Below are positions 31,908 through 43,200 of a stretch of 64,000 bases of DNA, piece after piece; position 1 is the stretch's first letter, and each line of letters opens with the position of its first letter. A program made the position numbers and the translations under genes. This DNA is from Gracilaria domingensis. Lineage: Eukaryota > Rhodophyta > Florideophyceae > Gracilariales > Gracilariaceae. The notes under the pieces were generated by a model. That model worked only from the letters and a program-made list of their open reading frames with translations, was not told where the DNA came from and did not search any database. Location of the stretch: the NCBI GenBank assembly GCA_022539475.1, contig VCMS01000099.1, forward strand, positions 1-64,000, read 5' to 3'.

Positions 31908-33892
31908 AGGCTGCCGCACAACCCGCGAGCTCCACGCCTGTGCCAAAGCGTCCTAAATCCACACCGAAGAGCAACTCTTTTGCACAAGTTCTCCACACCT
32001 CAAAAGCGTCAAAGATCGCTAGCCCTGCATTGTCTGACTCGTTAAAACGTCCTGAGAATGCAAACTCATCCGAAAATCACATCAGAATTGCCCTGACAAA
32101 GGCGGTGGATGAGTCAAAGCATCTGAACGAGTGCACGGGAGAAGCTAGAAAGGATTTGTATTCAGGCATTGTAGACTTGCTTACTGAAGCATTGGTGAAG
32201 GACGTCGATAACGTCAACTTGCAAGGGGCAAATGGTGAAATCTCCCTCTGTGCCAGGGATGAACCAATTCCCGCGGATGAGCAGCTTCCTACAGAATCAA
32301 ACACATATGGACTGCGCTGCAGAGAACGCCTCGACAAAGATGTTGTGCAAAGTGGGCGAAGCCATCGACACAGTGACAATGTTGCACAACAATTATCAGT
32401 CGCGGAGAAGAAGAGCTCTTCTTCCAAACGAGATCGGTCCGAAACAAGAAAGGAACAAGGCAAAAAACACACGAAACCGCCAAAATCACCCAAAAATGCC
32501 TCGCGTACGAAAGCTACAATTGCGCCAAAACCACACAACCTAGGTTCTCCTGACGCAATGAAATCAAAAAGGGGTTCAGTGGTGAAGAATGCTGCTGCCA
32601 AATCGCATCCCATAAATTCCCCCAAAGCCGAGAAAGACAAAGCACCGAAGGATGCGACAGAGTTCATCGAAGAGTCTATTGTCGACGAAGGAGCTGCCGC
32701 TATGCCTGAACCTAAATCACGAGGGTCATCTAGAAAGAAGAGGAAGAGGACGCAGCGCCCAAGCAATGGTTATCATACTGAAGTAGTTTTGGATTCTTCT
32801 GACCATGACATCAACCCTGATCAAAGGTCCCATGATCTAATACTCAACGCAAGGTCACGTCTTCCGTGGTGGCGCGCAACAGAGTCATTAGTGGGCCTCC
32901 CATCAAAGCCAGGGAACCAAGAAGATCTTCTGAAGCTCTACGTAATGGCTGTTATCAGGTCGTGCGTTCGCGATTCGTGGAGTACAGAAAAGCTAAAGCG
33001 TTGCTTCGATAAGGATCCGTCTTCTTCGAGAGGAAGAGCATTTCTAGCTATCAGCTCGAGTTTGCTGCTCATGGAGCGGGCTAGGCATATGGGGCAATGT
33101 CATGTGAAATGGAGACCGGAGCTTGTTCAGGAACTTATGCAACGGCGCGTAATAGAATGGTCGAAAGTACCAAAACACGTTTCATTCGACCATTTCGCCG
33201 GATGTGATGCTTGTCTCGGTCAGCGTGAAGCCAGCATCCGACTGTGGCTCCGAGGAGATCGTTACGATTCCAGCGATTTCTGGCCTGGAAGTAGTCGCAT
33301 TGATGTACTTTCTTCGGAAGAAAGGCTCGATCAAGATATCATGTCGGTTGCCGTGGAATTGGCTGGGGGAACAAAGAATGAGCGGTTCGTTCGAATCGGA
33401 GAAGCAAAAGACAACGTGGACGCAGAGTTTTGGGTAGACCCCCAATGTCTTCGAAAATGTCTCTTGTTTCATGAACTTGTACATGCCACAGCCATTATTG
33501 CCCAAGACTTGAGGATCCTCATTGAAGATGAACTTCGCGACGGAGTTGTTCACCTAGACATGCGCAATCGCTTGCCCGGCGACGAGAAACTTGGAGTTTC
33601 TGAAAGACTTGAGAGATATTTGGTGCAGGCTGTGACAGGGAACCGAGACTTTTTGAGGAGAAGAACGAAGCATTTAATGGAAATCATACGTCTGGGAGAC
33701 ATTTACTTTTCTTCTGTAGAAGAAGAAGTAATTGATTGTGGAAACTCGGAGGGCGGAAGAGCTCCAAAGACGCCTCAGATGTATGACCCTCCTATAGCTC
33801 TCAACGATGAAGAGTACAAAGACCGAATCGAAAGAATTGTATCACTAACGCAACAGCGAGAGATAAATGCGTCATTCGCCACGTTTGGCTAG
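31838..33892 (+). CDS. DUF4211-like nuclear protein with N-terminal Arg-Gly tract
   Basis: 684 aa. It begins with about ten Arg-Gly dipeptides encoded by an AGGGGA hexamer repeat (31838-31900). A long Lys/Ser/Pro-rich disordered part with several basic clusters follows (SSRKKRKRTQRPS), suggesting nuclear location and RNA or nucleic-acid contact by the RG tract. The C-terminal half is ordered. Around residue 448 it shows FDHFAGCDACLG, then IRLWLRGDRYDSSDFWP. This resembles the DUF4211 domain, which has a Cys-x2-Cys followed by a strand with LxGxxYD. Function of that domain is not established to my knowledge. Flanked downstream by RRP12 in convergent orientation, with 135 bp between stops. Start: the first Met of the RG frame. 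The overlapping ATG ten bases upstream is out of frame. Confidence 0.65.
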   Translation: MRGRGRGRGRGRGRGRGRGRGKRKAAAQPASSTPVPKRPKSTPKSNSFAQVLHTSKASKIASPALSDSLKRPENANSSENHIRIALTKAVDESKHLNECTGEARKDLYSGIVDLLTEALVKDVDNVNLQGANGEISLCARDEPIPADEQLPTESNTYGLRCRERLDKDVVQSGRSHRHSDNVAQQLSVAEKKSSSSKRDRSETRKEQGKKHTKPPKSPKNASRTKATIAPKPHNLGSPDAMKSKRGSVVKNAAAKSHPINSPKAEKDKAPKDATEFIEESIVDEGAAAMPEPKSRGSSRKKRKRTQRPSNGYHTEVVLDSSDHDINPDQRSHDLILNARSRLPWWRATESLVGLPSKPGNQEDLLKLYVMAVIRSCVRDSWSTEKLKRCFDKDPSSSRGRAFLAISSSLLLMERARHMGQCHVKWRPELVQELMQRRVIEWSKVPKHVSFDHFAGCDACLGQREASIRLWLRGDRYDSSDFWPGSSRIDVLSSEERLDQDIMSVAVELAGGTKNERFVRIGEAKDNVDAEFWVDPQCLRKCLLFHELVHATAIIAQDLRILIEDELRDGVVHLDMRNRLPGDEKLGVSERLERYLVQAVTGNRDFLRRRTKHLMEIIRLGDIYFSSVEEEVIDCGNSEGGRAPKTPQMYDPPIALNDEEYKDRIERIVSLTQQREINASFATFG

Positions 33893-34027
33893 TTCCTCTG
33901 TTGACGGGGGGTAACATTTTTTCTATGTATCATACACATCTATTCCTTCCCGTACAAGTTTAGGGTGTGACTGGTGACCACCCAATGTCAACAAATCTGA
34001 AGCTGCTTTTCAGTTAGTTCTATCTTT

Positions 34028-37000
34028 CTATCGTTTTCCTGGAACGCCCATCGGTCTACCTCTCAAGTTCGCGCCGCGATTACCGCGAACTAGCTTGGAA
34101 AGACTTGAAGCTCTGCGATTTCGCTTTGCCCCAATCAATCCTGGACGAGCCCCTGGCCCAATCATCTCTATCCCAAGCGGTACATAAGCATAAGGATCAG
34201 GTCGACCTGCACGTTTGACATCACCAGACCCCCTGCGACTTTTGTATTCTTCTCCAAATGAACCTTTCAATCGTTTCGTATGTCGGCCTTCATCATCCAT
34301 TTGTGTTCTTCCTCGTTTCCCAACAGTTCCAGCGCTAAATGTTCTCTTACGAGGGTGCTTCTCATCTTCATCATCTGAAGTCTCACTTGCACTTCCAATC
34401 TCTGCAAGACCACTGTCGTCGTCACTTTCAACAACAATCAAACGGCCATCTTTGGAGTACTTAACGATTTCACTTGCTTTGTTCCTCTTGAGACTGAATG
34501 CTTTGCTATTTTCACTTTTTGTAGGCTCATTCAAACCCTGGGCGTTGCCATCCAACAAGTCCATGATATCCGAAGATTTCTTGTTCTTTGAATGTCTTAT
34601 CTGACGCATTCCTGCCTCGATGAGTTCATCTCCATCAATGATCTCTCGTTCAATGTCTGAATCCGAATCATCAACAGGAACATCGATTCCATCGTCGTTG
34701 CCCTCCTCCCTTGGTACAAGCTGTGCTTTTAAAGCTTTCTTCTGCCGTTTGTCCTTCGCTGCGTGTTTCTTAAGCATGTCACGGCTGTACTTCTTTCTCA
34801 CAGCGGACAATAGCTTCATGTGTTCGGAGGGAAATACAGCTTGAAGAGCTTCATATCCACATTTCCGCAGGATGCGCTCAAACACAACCCGGACTCTAAG
34901 TCGCACTTCCTGTTTCTTTGATCTAGCCGCAACGTATACAAGACCAGGAACAACACCTGGAAGTACAGCGTTCAAACGAGACGAGGGCTCAGCAAGCACT
35001 CTCGTAGCAACCTTGACTACTCCAAGTGCAGCTTTTTGCACTTCCACGTCATTGTGGCGTAGTAAGATCGCAATGGGTCCTGGTTCAACAACTTCTGAAA
35101 CTGGATTCTGGGTTTCTGTCTCTTCATCGGTCATAGTCGTGTTGACTCTCTCTGACCCAGCGGCGAACATGGAGTCGACGACCTCTCTAAACTCCTCGTT
35201 CATTAGGGCTTCTCCTCTGAAGTCGTAGATAAGTCGTCCGAGAGCCGTCACAGTAGAAGCGATCATAGACACTGTCCTTGCCCCAAGTCCAGCCGTCACA
35301 GCGAAAAAGAAACTCTTTAAGCCGCTGTAATCGGCTCCTGAGCTCGAAGCATTCCAAGCCCGCGCCATAGTAACTAGGGTCTCGAATGATGCAGCCCTTG
35401 TTTTTTCCGATACATCCCGTGTTCCCATTATTACTTCAGAGAGAAACATATCATTGAGTTTCTCCAGGTAGGCTACACGGGCCGATCCAGGGTCAATGCG
35501 CAAACTTCCATATACAAGGGTAGCGATTAAGGATTGACGGGCGGCTTTCGCACCGGGGGCCACAGTCTTTCCAGACATTGATATAGTATCCAAAAAAGGG
35601 GCAAACTCCGGCAAAGACGGGTCGCTGTTTCTCATTGAAAGGAGCAAAGTCAATGCTCTGTACGCTTTCTTCTGCAGAGCAGTCTCTTTTTGATTTGAAA
35701 AGAATGGGGTCAAAGCCTTCTCAAGAAAACTAACTTCAGAAGCATCAAATGGAATGATTCGGCTTTCTGCGATTGAAATCGAAATATCAGCTGCAGCATG
35801 TTGCTTTCGAATTGCTTGCAAGTTGTCCTCGGGTGATCCTGAACCATCCTTATTGGAGCTTGACATGTTCACTCGTAGTTCAAGCAGTCTACGCACCGAC
35901 TTTCTCAGCAGAGCAAGAACTATAGCCGGATTATTCGTCGCTCTGCAAGCGATAGTAAAAGCTTCCATCAGCATCCCTCGACGCTCATCACTTACCTTTT
36001 CATTAACATCCGATAGAGCTGGATAGAGCTTCTTAAGGCGAGATGCAAATGATACGCGTATGCTCTCAGTTTTCGTGTCTTCTGGAGAAAGGGACTCTAT
36101 AGAAATGCTCAGATGTCTCAATCCACTGACGGCAATGGAATACATGGTTAGGTTGTTCTCATCTGTTAGGCAATGATATATTGCTTGAAAAAGAGCGTTT
36201 AGGGAGCCTTCATGCCAAAGATCGGATGGTTGAGTACAAAAGGCAGGCAAGAGCCCCCAGACCTGAGAAGCATAGTTCGAAATGTTTTTCGCCTCAATAA
36301 CACGCTTCTCCTTTCTCATTGTGCCCAATGCTATATTAAGCTTTGATGCTAGTGGCACACATGCGGTACTGAACAGGTTCACAGGTGCGCCTCGTATGTG
36401 ATCTCGAAGTAAGGGTAGTAGCCAGGCATTGGTTACATGTTCTTTTTCATCGAACTGAAGCTTGCACTGCGCGAATATATGTGAGGCCCCGCCTCCACGC
36501 GCAACCGAACAAATGAGAGACTCGAACACGTCTACTCCCTTCCGGTCCCCCTGGTCGTATGCTTGGTGACGCTTCGTCACAAGAATCTGTAACAACTTTC
36601 GAATTGCTTCAGACATTGAAGGGCTCCCGGAAGTCATATCTTTTTCTAGATATGCTTTTAGAACAGGTAAGACCTCCCGCCATATGGGCTTGAACGATTC
36701 GCCCACAAACTTTTGCAGAATGCTCAAGATTTCAGGGCGAGTAGTGAACCACCGTTGAGTGACTAGGTCTTGCAGAGCCGCACATATCGAACGGATGGCC
36801 CTAGGTTGAACGGTTGGCCTGACCATATCAAACCCACGTTGAACGCACTGCAAAATAAGTTCAGTCGAAGTTGGGGTATGCTCGAAATATGAAGCATATA
36901 CGGAACCTCCGATTTGGACGCATCGCGAATATGCTTCTCTGAGATCGTCCGAAGGCTCGTCAGGGAGCTCGTTCTGGAGAATAGCAAGCAATAACTTCTT

Positions 37001-38200
37001 TAAATCATTTTGAGGAATTCTTGAACCCCCTGGGCGATCTTCCTGAGAATGTTCAACAGTTTGGTTGCGGTTGATCAGGGTCGCCAACGCTTTGAATGCG
37101 AACACCATAACGCCAGATTGAGTTTTCGTTGTAATGACCACAAGGTGTTTTGAAAGCTTCGCTGCGTCGATAGGCTTCAAAGATCCTGCGACAAGTTCCA
37201 CGCACGCTAGTAGAGAAATCAAAGAGGACACTTGCGACATTTCGAGTTCAGAGTCGCGTAATTCGGAACCAAAGAACTCATCGTAAGCTTTGACTTCATT
37301 GACAAAAAATGAAGTTGTAGAAGAAGAGGTCCTTGCCCTTATGATAGGAGCTCGTGAGCAGTTCAGCAAAGAACCCAATGAATCGCGAGCCTTTCGCCGA
37401 GACTTTAGATCAGAATCAGTTGTTTGTCGTAACAGATACAGATAAGCCTTCTGCATTGTCGGGTTAGACCACGAGGAAGATCCAAGAATAGCCAATACAG
37501 TAGAATAGATTTGAGGTGTGTGCCGGGCTACAAGTTGATGACCTGCAACATGGTCATACACACGCATGGTGATGTCCAGCACATGGTACGCTTTCGCGTT
37601 TAGCACTGCCGTACTGCAACCAGAAGCGGCTAAGCTGGTTAGATAAACAAGACTGGACGCAAGGTCAATGTCTTCGCTCGAATCTGCGACCTCCTGGACA
37701 TCGTCACCACCATCTTTCATGACATCTTCGCTATCTTTTCCACTTGTAGAAGCCATGAGCTGTGGCACACTCATGTCGCGGACTGAATCCTCAGCTTCTT
37801 TCCTCTTGTTCTTCAGTCTCTTCTTCTTCTGTTTCGTCATTTTTTCTGAACGTCTTTCTTGTCGTAAGCCCGATTGGACAGGATTCGTGGTATCTATGAG
37901 TCTTTCAAGAGAAGTTACAAGAGCACCCAGATAGACAGCAGCCGCAGCCTCCCCGGTAAACGCACGCGCATCTTCCGGGATGGTTGATGCAACTGCCTCC
38001 AGCGAAGCACGCTCGCGACGATGTGCTGCCAATGTTGACTTTCGGCGTCTCCAGACTTCGGCAAAACAGACGGGAAGAGAGGGAGGCATGGGCTTTGAAG
38101 AAAGCTTCTTCCTATTCCGACGATAACTTGCAGTGGCAGTTGGCAACGCCGACGCCAAGTCTGCGACACCTAAACTTTTGTCGGCTTTTTCATGCACCAT
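34028..38200 (-). CDS. RRP12: RRP12-like ribosomal RNA processing protein
   Basis: 1390 aa, single exon, close to the family length (yeast Rrp12 1228, human about 1297). RRP12 is a HEAT-repeat protein needed for 18S rRNA maturation and export of pre-ribosomal subunits. The central part is alpha-helical repeat-like. The NUC173-type region includes AGHQLVARHTPQIYSTVLA and LLRQTTDSDLKSRRKARDSL. The C-terminal end is diagnostic: acidic and basic stretches, SKDGRLIVVESDDDSG, then EEYKSRRGSGDVKR and KAGRPDPYAYVPL-type residues (RAGRPDPYAYVPLGIEMI). Start is the ATG at 38200. An N-terminal Lys/Arg-rich segment (SYRRNRKKLSSK) may be a nuclear signal. With eL29 and the decayed Notchless it is one of three ribosome-related loci here. 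Confidence 0.92.
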   Translation of the reverse strand: MVHEKADKSLGVADLASALPTATASYRRNRKKLSSKPMPPSLPVCFAEVWRRRKSTLAAHRRERASLEAVASTIPEDARAFTGEAAAAVYLGALVTSLERLIDTTNPVQSGLRQERRSEKMTKQKKKRLKNKRKEAEDSVRDMSVPQLMASTSGKDSEDVMKDGGDDVQEVADSSEDIDLASSLVYLTSLAASGCSTAVLNAKAYHVLDITMRVYDHVAGHQLVARHTPQIYSTVLAILGSSSWSNPTMQKAYLYLLRQTTDSDLKSRRKARDSLGSLLNCSRAPIIRARTSSSTTSFFVNEVKAYDEFFGSELRDSELEMSQVSSLISLLACVELVAGSLKPIDAAKLSKHLVVITTKTQSGVMVFAFKALATLINRNQTVEHSQEDRPGGSRIPQNDLKKLLLAILQNELPDEPSDDLREAYSRCVQIGGSVYASYFEHTPTSTELILQCVQRGFDMVRPTVQPRAIRSICAALQDLVTQRWFTTRPEILSILQKFVGESFKPIWREVLPVLKAYLEKDMTSGSPSMSEAIRKLLQILVTKRHQAYDQGDRKGVDVFESLICSVARGGGASHIFAQCKLQFDEKEHVTNAWLLPLLRDHIRGAPVNLFSTACVPLASKLNIALGTMRKEKRVIEAKNISNYASQVWGLLPAFCTQPSDLWHEGSLNALFQAIYHCLTDENNLTMYSIAVSGLRHLSISIESLSPEDTKTESIRVSFASRLKKLYPALSDVNEKVSDERRGMLMEAFTIACRATNNPAIVLALLRKSVRRLLELRVNMSSSNKDGSGSPEDNLQAIRKQHAAADISISIAESRIIPFDASEVSFLEKALTPFFSNQKETALQKKAYRALTLLLSMRNSDPSLPEFAPFLDTISMSGKTVAPGAKAARQSLIATLVYGSLRIDPGSARVAYLEKLNDMFLSEVIMGTRDVSEKTRAASFETLVTMARAWNASSSGADYSGLKSFFFAVTAGLGARTVSMIASTVTALGRLIYDFRGEALMNEEFREVVDSMFAAGSERVNTTMTDEETETQNPVSEVVEPGPIAILLRHNDVEVQKAALGVVKVATRVLAEPSSRLNAVLPGVVPGLVYVAARSKKQEVRLRVRVVFERILRKCGYEALQAVFPSEHMKLLSAVRKKYSRDMLKKHAAKDKRQKKALKAQLVPREEGNDDGIDVPVDDSDSDIEREIIDGDELIEAGMRQIRHSKNKKSSDIMDLLDGNAQGLNEPTKSENSKAFSLKRNKASEIVKYSKDGRLIVVESDDDSGLAEIGSASETSDDEDEKHPRKRTFSAGTVGKRGRTQMDDEGRHTKRLKGSFGEEYKSRRGSGDVKRAGRPDPYAYVPLGIEMIGPGARPGLIGAKRNRRASSLSKLVRGNRGANLRGRPMGVPGKR

Positions 38201-38907
38201 CGCGTTTCGGTTCCGTCAAACAACTGGTGAAAACTTGAGCGTGTTGTCGGAGAGATGATAAGACCAGACTTTCAACAATTGGCGACTAAGCGCACGGCCG
38301 TGTATAAACTCACAATTCCAACGCTCAAAACGTACTGGCCGCGATTGAGACCAAGCTATGTAAAGGTTATGAAAGTTCTCCTTTCCTTCATGCAGCGCTT
38401 GCGCAATACATCAACTACTACAAGAGGACTTGATGTTGCAAACTGCTATGATACCGACGAGGAGCATATAGACAAGAGTGAGAGCTACCGTGCGAGAACT
38501 AAAATAAATCCGTCGCCGACGGTGGTCCCCATTATCGCTTTACAAAAATTTATTTTTCTCTTTTTCTTAAATAATAAGCTAGAAATTGTACTCTTGGTGA
38601 ACGTTAAATGTATAAAAGATGTACTATATCATCGAGTTCTTCGGAAGCACTTTGTCGCCTTCAAAAAAACTTTTGGGTCATTCTAAACATGGGGTCGTCC
38701 AAATCAGAGCTGGACTAATTTTTTCATCATCTTGGTTGTTTTCGGTCTTCAATACCTTCTAAACTATAGCATAAGGCTAAATATATCTGTTTCGAGACAC
38801 TTGCTCTACGTAGGAAACCAAGAAACTTCTACGACCATTGTAAAACAATATCCCTGACAGACTTTCCTCTCCTTTCACATCAGTTCGGAAATTGTTCCCG
38901 GCCGTAC
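38201..38907. other. Intergenic upstream of RRP12, nothing but a GGGTCGTCCA motif
   Basis: No gene is recognised; a 143-codon plus frame (38255-38686) has no features. GGGTCGTCCA at 38692-38701 matches the motif seen three times near 13.3 kb. Confidence 0.4.
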
Positions 38908-39195
38908 TTGATGTCTCAACTTGCAGATGAATTGTACAACAACGTCTTCCCGATATACATATGGGGAAGACGTTCTTTTTGTAAGCAAAAATGCACGGCC
39001 TCTACTGCAAGCGTTCCAGAAGAGCTTGGAAAAGTTAAGTCACTACGGGAAGCAGAGAGGACACGGGCACAGCTTTACGTTGGATATTCACTATATTTGC
39101 ATCCTCTGGGAACTCATTTGCAAGGCAAGAGGCCGATTTGCGGATGCAAACCGGGAGTATTGAATACAGTTAAGAATTTCCTTCGACTTCTTTAA
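38908..39195 (+). pseudogene. LINE-like C-terminal fragment (copy 2)
   Basis: The short frame carries SLREAERTRAQLYVGYSLYLHPLGTHL (read in parts) and then ICGC. This corresponds to the REARKAVVLAKLSTGH...YV...CSC block of the other copies. It ends at 39195. An 11-bp inverted repeat (38941-38951 and 38964-38974) lies in its first part. Too short and truncated to be functional. Confidence 0.5.
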
Positions 39196-39235
39196 TGCGG
39201 ACAACATCCTCTAATTCCTAGGATGCAGGGGTCCG

Positions 39236-39665
39236 ACCCAATTAATTGCATTGCAATGTTATTGCAATATGCAATAGCAATATGGAATTGCATAACCACT
39301 ATTAATTGCAATCACTATTGCAAAGAGTTCGGTAATTGCAATTCTAATTGCTATATACACTACAACGCTCCTTTGAGTTGCTCCCGGTTTGATCTCCATG
39401 GAGATCTGCGTTTCCTAATGCGCAAATCTCTTTGGCAACTGCAACTACCCCTCGCAGCACATCAAACCAAGCTGGGGTGTATATCCTATTGTGCGAGCGC
39501 TACGCGAACCTGTTTGTCATCTTTGTTAAAAGCCTGATTCTCCTGTTGCAATACCAATATCAAATTGCTTTGCTGTAGAGCATTGCAATGCTTATTGCAC
39601 GAAGAAGACGTATTGCAATGATATTTTCTATTGCTGGTTGGATTGCAATGCAGCCGCAATTATAT
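39236..39665. repeat. ATTGCAAT-rich patches flanking a palindrome
   Basis: Two clusters (39236-39360 and 39545-39665) are full of the octamer palindrome ATTGCAAT and variants (TTGCAATA, AATTGCA). They flank about 180 bp without it, which contains a perfect 16-bp palindrome GATCTCCATGGAGATC (39391-39406). No coding function is seen. The period is irregular, so this is not a simple microsatellite. Confidence 0.75.
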
Positions 39666-39701
39666 TGTCCCTAGCCCTGCTAGGATGTAATAAAACTATC
39701 G

Positions 39702-40046
39702 TTACAGAAGGTTTTCTCTGGTCAGAAAGGCCAACAATATATGTGGGTGTTGTCTAATCATGTCGGGAAGAGTAAGGTTTTGACGCTCAGCTACTGGTGG
39801 GAGTGTTTCTCGACGTGTAGCACTTGTCAAGGGGCAGCGTAAGACTAAGTGGTCTGCATCCCGTTTGACGTTTGTCCCGCATGTACACCGTTCAGTTCTA
39901 CCATTAAGATATGATGCGACTGGATGAAGACTTGCAACATGTCCGGTGTACAGCTGCGCGAGTGTCACTTCTGCCTTTCGCATGCATTGTTCATTCGCAA
40001 ACAAATCTGGAATGTTTGCAAAAGAATTTCCTTCTGAGATGCCCAA
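39702..40046 (-). pseudogene. LINE-like C-terminal fragment (copy 3, best preserved)
   Basis: A 114-codon open frame. Motifs in order: KAEVTLAQLYTGHVASLHP, YLNGRTE, a Cys/His cluster CTCGTNVKRDADHLVLRC (C-x-C-x9-H-x4-C), TRRETLPP, and the end DMIRQHPHILLAFLTREN. This layout is typical of the segment downstream of RT/RNase H in non-LTR retroelements. No RT is attached. It lies head to head with copy 4 and serves as the reference for the other three fragments. Confidence 0.6.
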
Positions 40047-40174
40047 CGAGAACCTTGTCTCGACGTTTGTGTTTGCCTGTTATAAGTGATCGACAGGGTC
40101 TTGCTGTTAGTAAGCTGAATAGAAAATGGCCTGAAAAGGTTTCGGCTTTCCTAGTGAGAGAACACTTCTTTTAA
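40040..40174 (+). pseudogene. LINE-like C-terminal fragment (copy 4)
   Basis: The plus-strand segment RTLSRRLCLPVISDRQGL, then LNRKWPEKVSAFLVREHFF and a TAA stop, aligns with the last 40 residues of copy 3 (TRRETLPPVAERQNL ... HILLAFLTRENLL). Only this terminal piece is preserved. Confidence 0.5.
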
Positions 40175-40257
40175 CAGAAACGTTATGGAGCATACCAGAA
40201 TTAGGCTGTAACATCCATAAACAGAGAGATATATTGGTCTATAATCAAACGCTTTTT

Positions 40258-43200
40258 TTAATCCGCAGAGGAGCATCCGCTTGTGTCCAATACATTGAGA
40301 ACTTTGCCAGCTTCCAAACATTTTTCAACCCAGAGTTCGGTGATAATTGTATCTGGTGCGTCTCCCCTCTTTCGGTGCTCCTCTCGCAATGAAGAATGCA
40401 CAAGTACAAGCGTCCCATCTGCTACGATTTCACTTACAATGTGAGCCCCAAATGCTTCAAGAAGAAGTTTGCTGCCAGCGACATCGACTTCAGTGTGTGG
40501 GACGAACACGTTGATGCTTGAGAAAATGTTCTTGCATTCTTGCGCCAACTTTGAAACACTTTTTTCGATTTGTGGGATCCGTGAATCATCCTCATATCCT
40601 GGGTTCTCTCTGGTCCATATTTCAGTTTCATCCAACGCTCTTGCAATAGAATTCTCGTCTGCGTCTTTATCCCAGTGATCGCCAAAGCGGTCCACAACTT
40701 TGTATACATCTGCCGCGACTTCCTCGGATGCACGCACTACATGAGAGCGGTCAATTACCATTCTACGAAGGCGACCATGACTTTCGTCCACCCAACGTCT
40801 GCGCAGTATAGAGTACGTTCTTTTCGTCCCATCCTTGGTTGACAAAGAGTCTTTAAGCATTTGAATTCTTGGAAGCGTGGCTCTCGAGCAAATGACGAAG
40901 TCAACATCTGAAGACACGGTTTGGGAGAATGTGCCGCCTAACTCGTGAATCTTCATCTCCAACTCTTCTTTCTCGTCTTGGTTTTCGGCGACCACGTGAC
41001 AACAAACTCCTTCAAACGCGGTACTCTTGCGTTCCAAGTTTCTTACATCAGCCCCAGCCGCCGCAGAGATCAAAATGCGAGCGTTCCTTCCACCGGTGAC
41101 GATGTGTCCCTCCTCCTTGACTCGTTTTACGGCATCTTCTTCGTCGCTTTCGAGTACGTTTTTCCGTTTTCTCTTGCCCCTAGTCTCCGGAACTTCGTCA
41201 ACATCGTTCTCATCTGAGGCAATCATTGGCGGTTTCTTGTTATCGTCAAGATCCTTAAGATGGTCGAACGTCGGAACATCGTAATATGGCTTCTCCCAAT
41301 TGATCCGTCGCACTCTGGGAAATCTCAAAGCCCAGACACGACGGTTTAACTCGTACGCCGTGATAGTCACAACAACTGAATTCCACGGTTGAATCCATTT
41401 TGCCACCCCCGATAAAAGGGTCTGTGTGTACTCTCGACGCTCAAAATGCTCTGGGAGATCATGAAGATTGAAGTCTTTCCAGTCTTGTTTAAGCTTGTCT
41501 TGAAGTTCAGCGAGTTGGCTGTCTGCGTAGCCCGTACCAATGCTTCCTACAGGAATCCATTTCGTCTTCTTCATTCGCTCCACCCATTCTTCATCTCGCT
41601 TCGAATTGGATGAAGTCTTTAGATCCGCAGCCCGAACACCTATGAGAAATGAGCTTAGGCGGCCCGCTCTTTGCACTCTGTGGCCATGGCTATCACTAAA
41701 GCGGGCACCGAGTATAAGACAATCTAAATCCTGGATGCCGCCATCGAAGTAGTCCGGTTTGAGCTTAATTGCAATGTTGATGTTTCGCTCCGCCAAAGCG
41801 TAAGGTCGATCAGGATGCTTGGCAATCACACCTTCGTATCCTAATCTTTCATACCTTTGAAGGGCTTGGATCAGTTCCGTTTCATTCTGACCTTTCTCCA
41901 TTTCGACCAATTCAACCTTGGCGATAACTCCTCGGCAGAATGGCTCTTCCTTGGGTTGAATTATCCTGTTCAGTAACTGTCGTCTTTGATAGAGGGGAAG
42001 TTTCATAACCATATTGGCCGCCTTTTGGGCTCCATCTCTGTCCTCCTGCACAATATACAACACGTCGAAGACCATGTACTTGAGAATGTAGGACAAGCCC
42101 TCTGGAACGCTCTTCTTAGCAATAAATGTCGTAACTTCTCTCATATCCTCAAAGCGAAGCCATGTTTCCGTCCTCTTGTTCCAAATCATGATTTCTCCAT
42201 CCAGGATGATGTCCTTTGCTTTCACGGCCGATAACACAACCTTACGTAATGCTTCCGCGTACATTGCGCTAGAATCATTCCCCCTCCTGGAAAACGTACG
42301 AATCTGATGTTGGATCACTTCCCCTTGCTCAGATTTCATTCTCCATTTATGTAGTTGCATTCGCTCCCCATCCAGCTTCGGTTCCATAATGAAATAAGAA
42401 TCGTCAATAGCATCAGTGGAGGAAGCCGTAATGCCTTTATTTCCGCGCAGATTGTTGCAAACGACGTCCAATTGCCGTTTGGATGGGCGCATGGTTAACA
42501 TAACGCTTGCATAATTACCCACTCGAACAGACGGATCCCCAATTTCAAACTTTGGGTCATGGCAATCTTCCAACAGCTTTTGAATGTCATGCATCTGCGT
42601 ATAGTGCTGCTTTGCAGCCGGATGGAACCAGTTTAGGAAAGTGTCCTCGCTGACTCTTATGTCCAATTCTTTCAAGATGATTCGGGACACCTCGGCTACT
42701 TCAATCGCTGTTCCATGAGTAAGAAGTGTCCGAATTGATTCATATCTGAGCTCGTCTGGTTCAGACAAGCGATCAGTTTGTCGTTGGGATGTGGCTTTAT
42801 CTGGCTGATTAGCATTATAAAACACTCTGCCTATACGATGAGATTTCCTTCGAGCTGTTTGACTGAGTATGTCCAAAGAGTTCCAAACCATACCAATAGT
42901 AAGAGAACTATTCGACGGACAACGACTTGAGAGAAGAGCTTTTAAAACTGAGGGTAGATTACCATCGACGATATCAGGATCATGTTTCCAACGTTCAGGT
43001 CTATAAGCCTTTTCCTTGTAATGTTTTAACCATTGTGCATCGTCCCCATCCTTGACAAGATCAAGGGATTTGATGATGGTGTCCGCCAATTTGGTTTCCT
43101 TCATTCCCATGTAGGCATGGTGCGAATCGAGGGTTGGGACGATGAGGGATATGAGCTTGATGCTCTCGGTGGGCGGGAAGAGCTGCGCTGGGACGAATGT

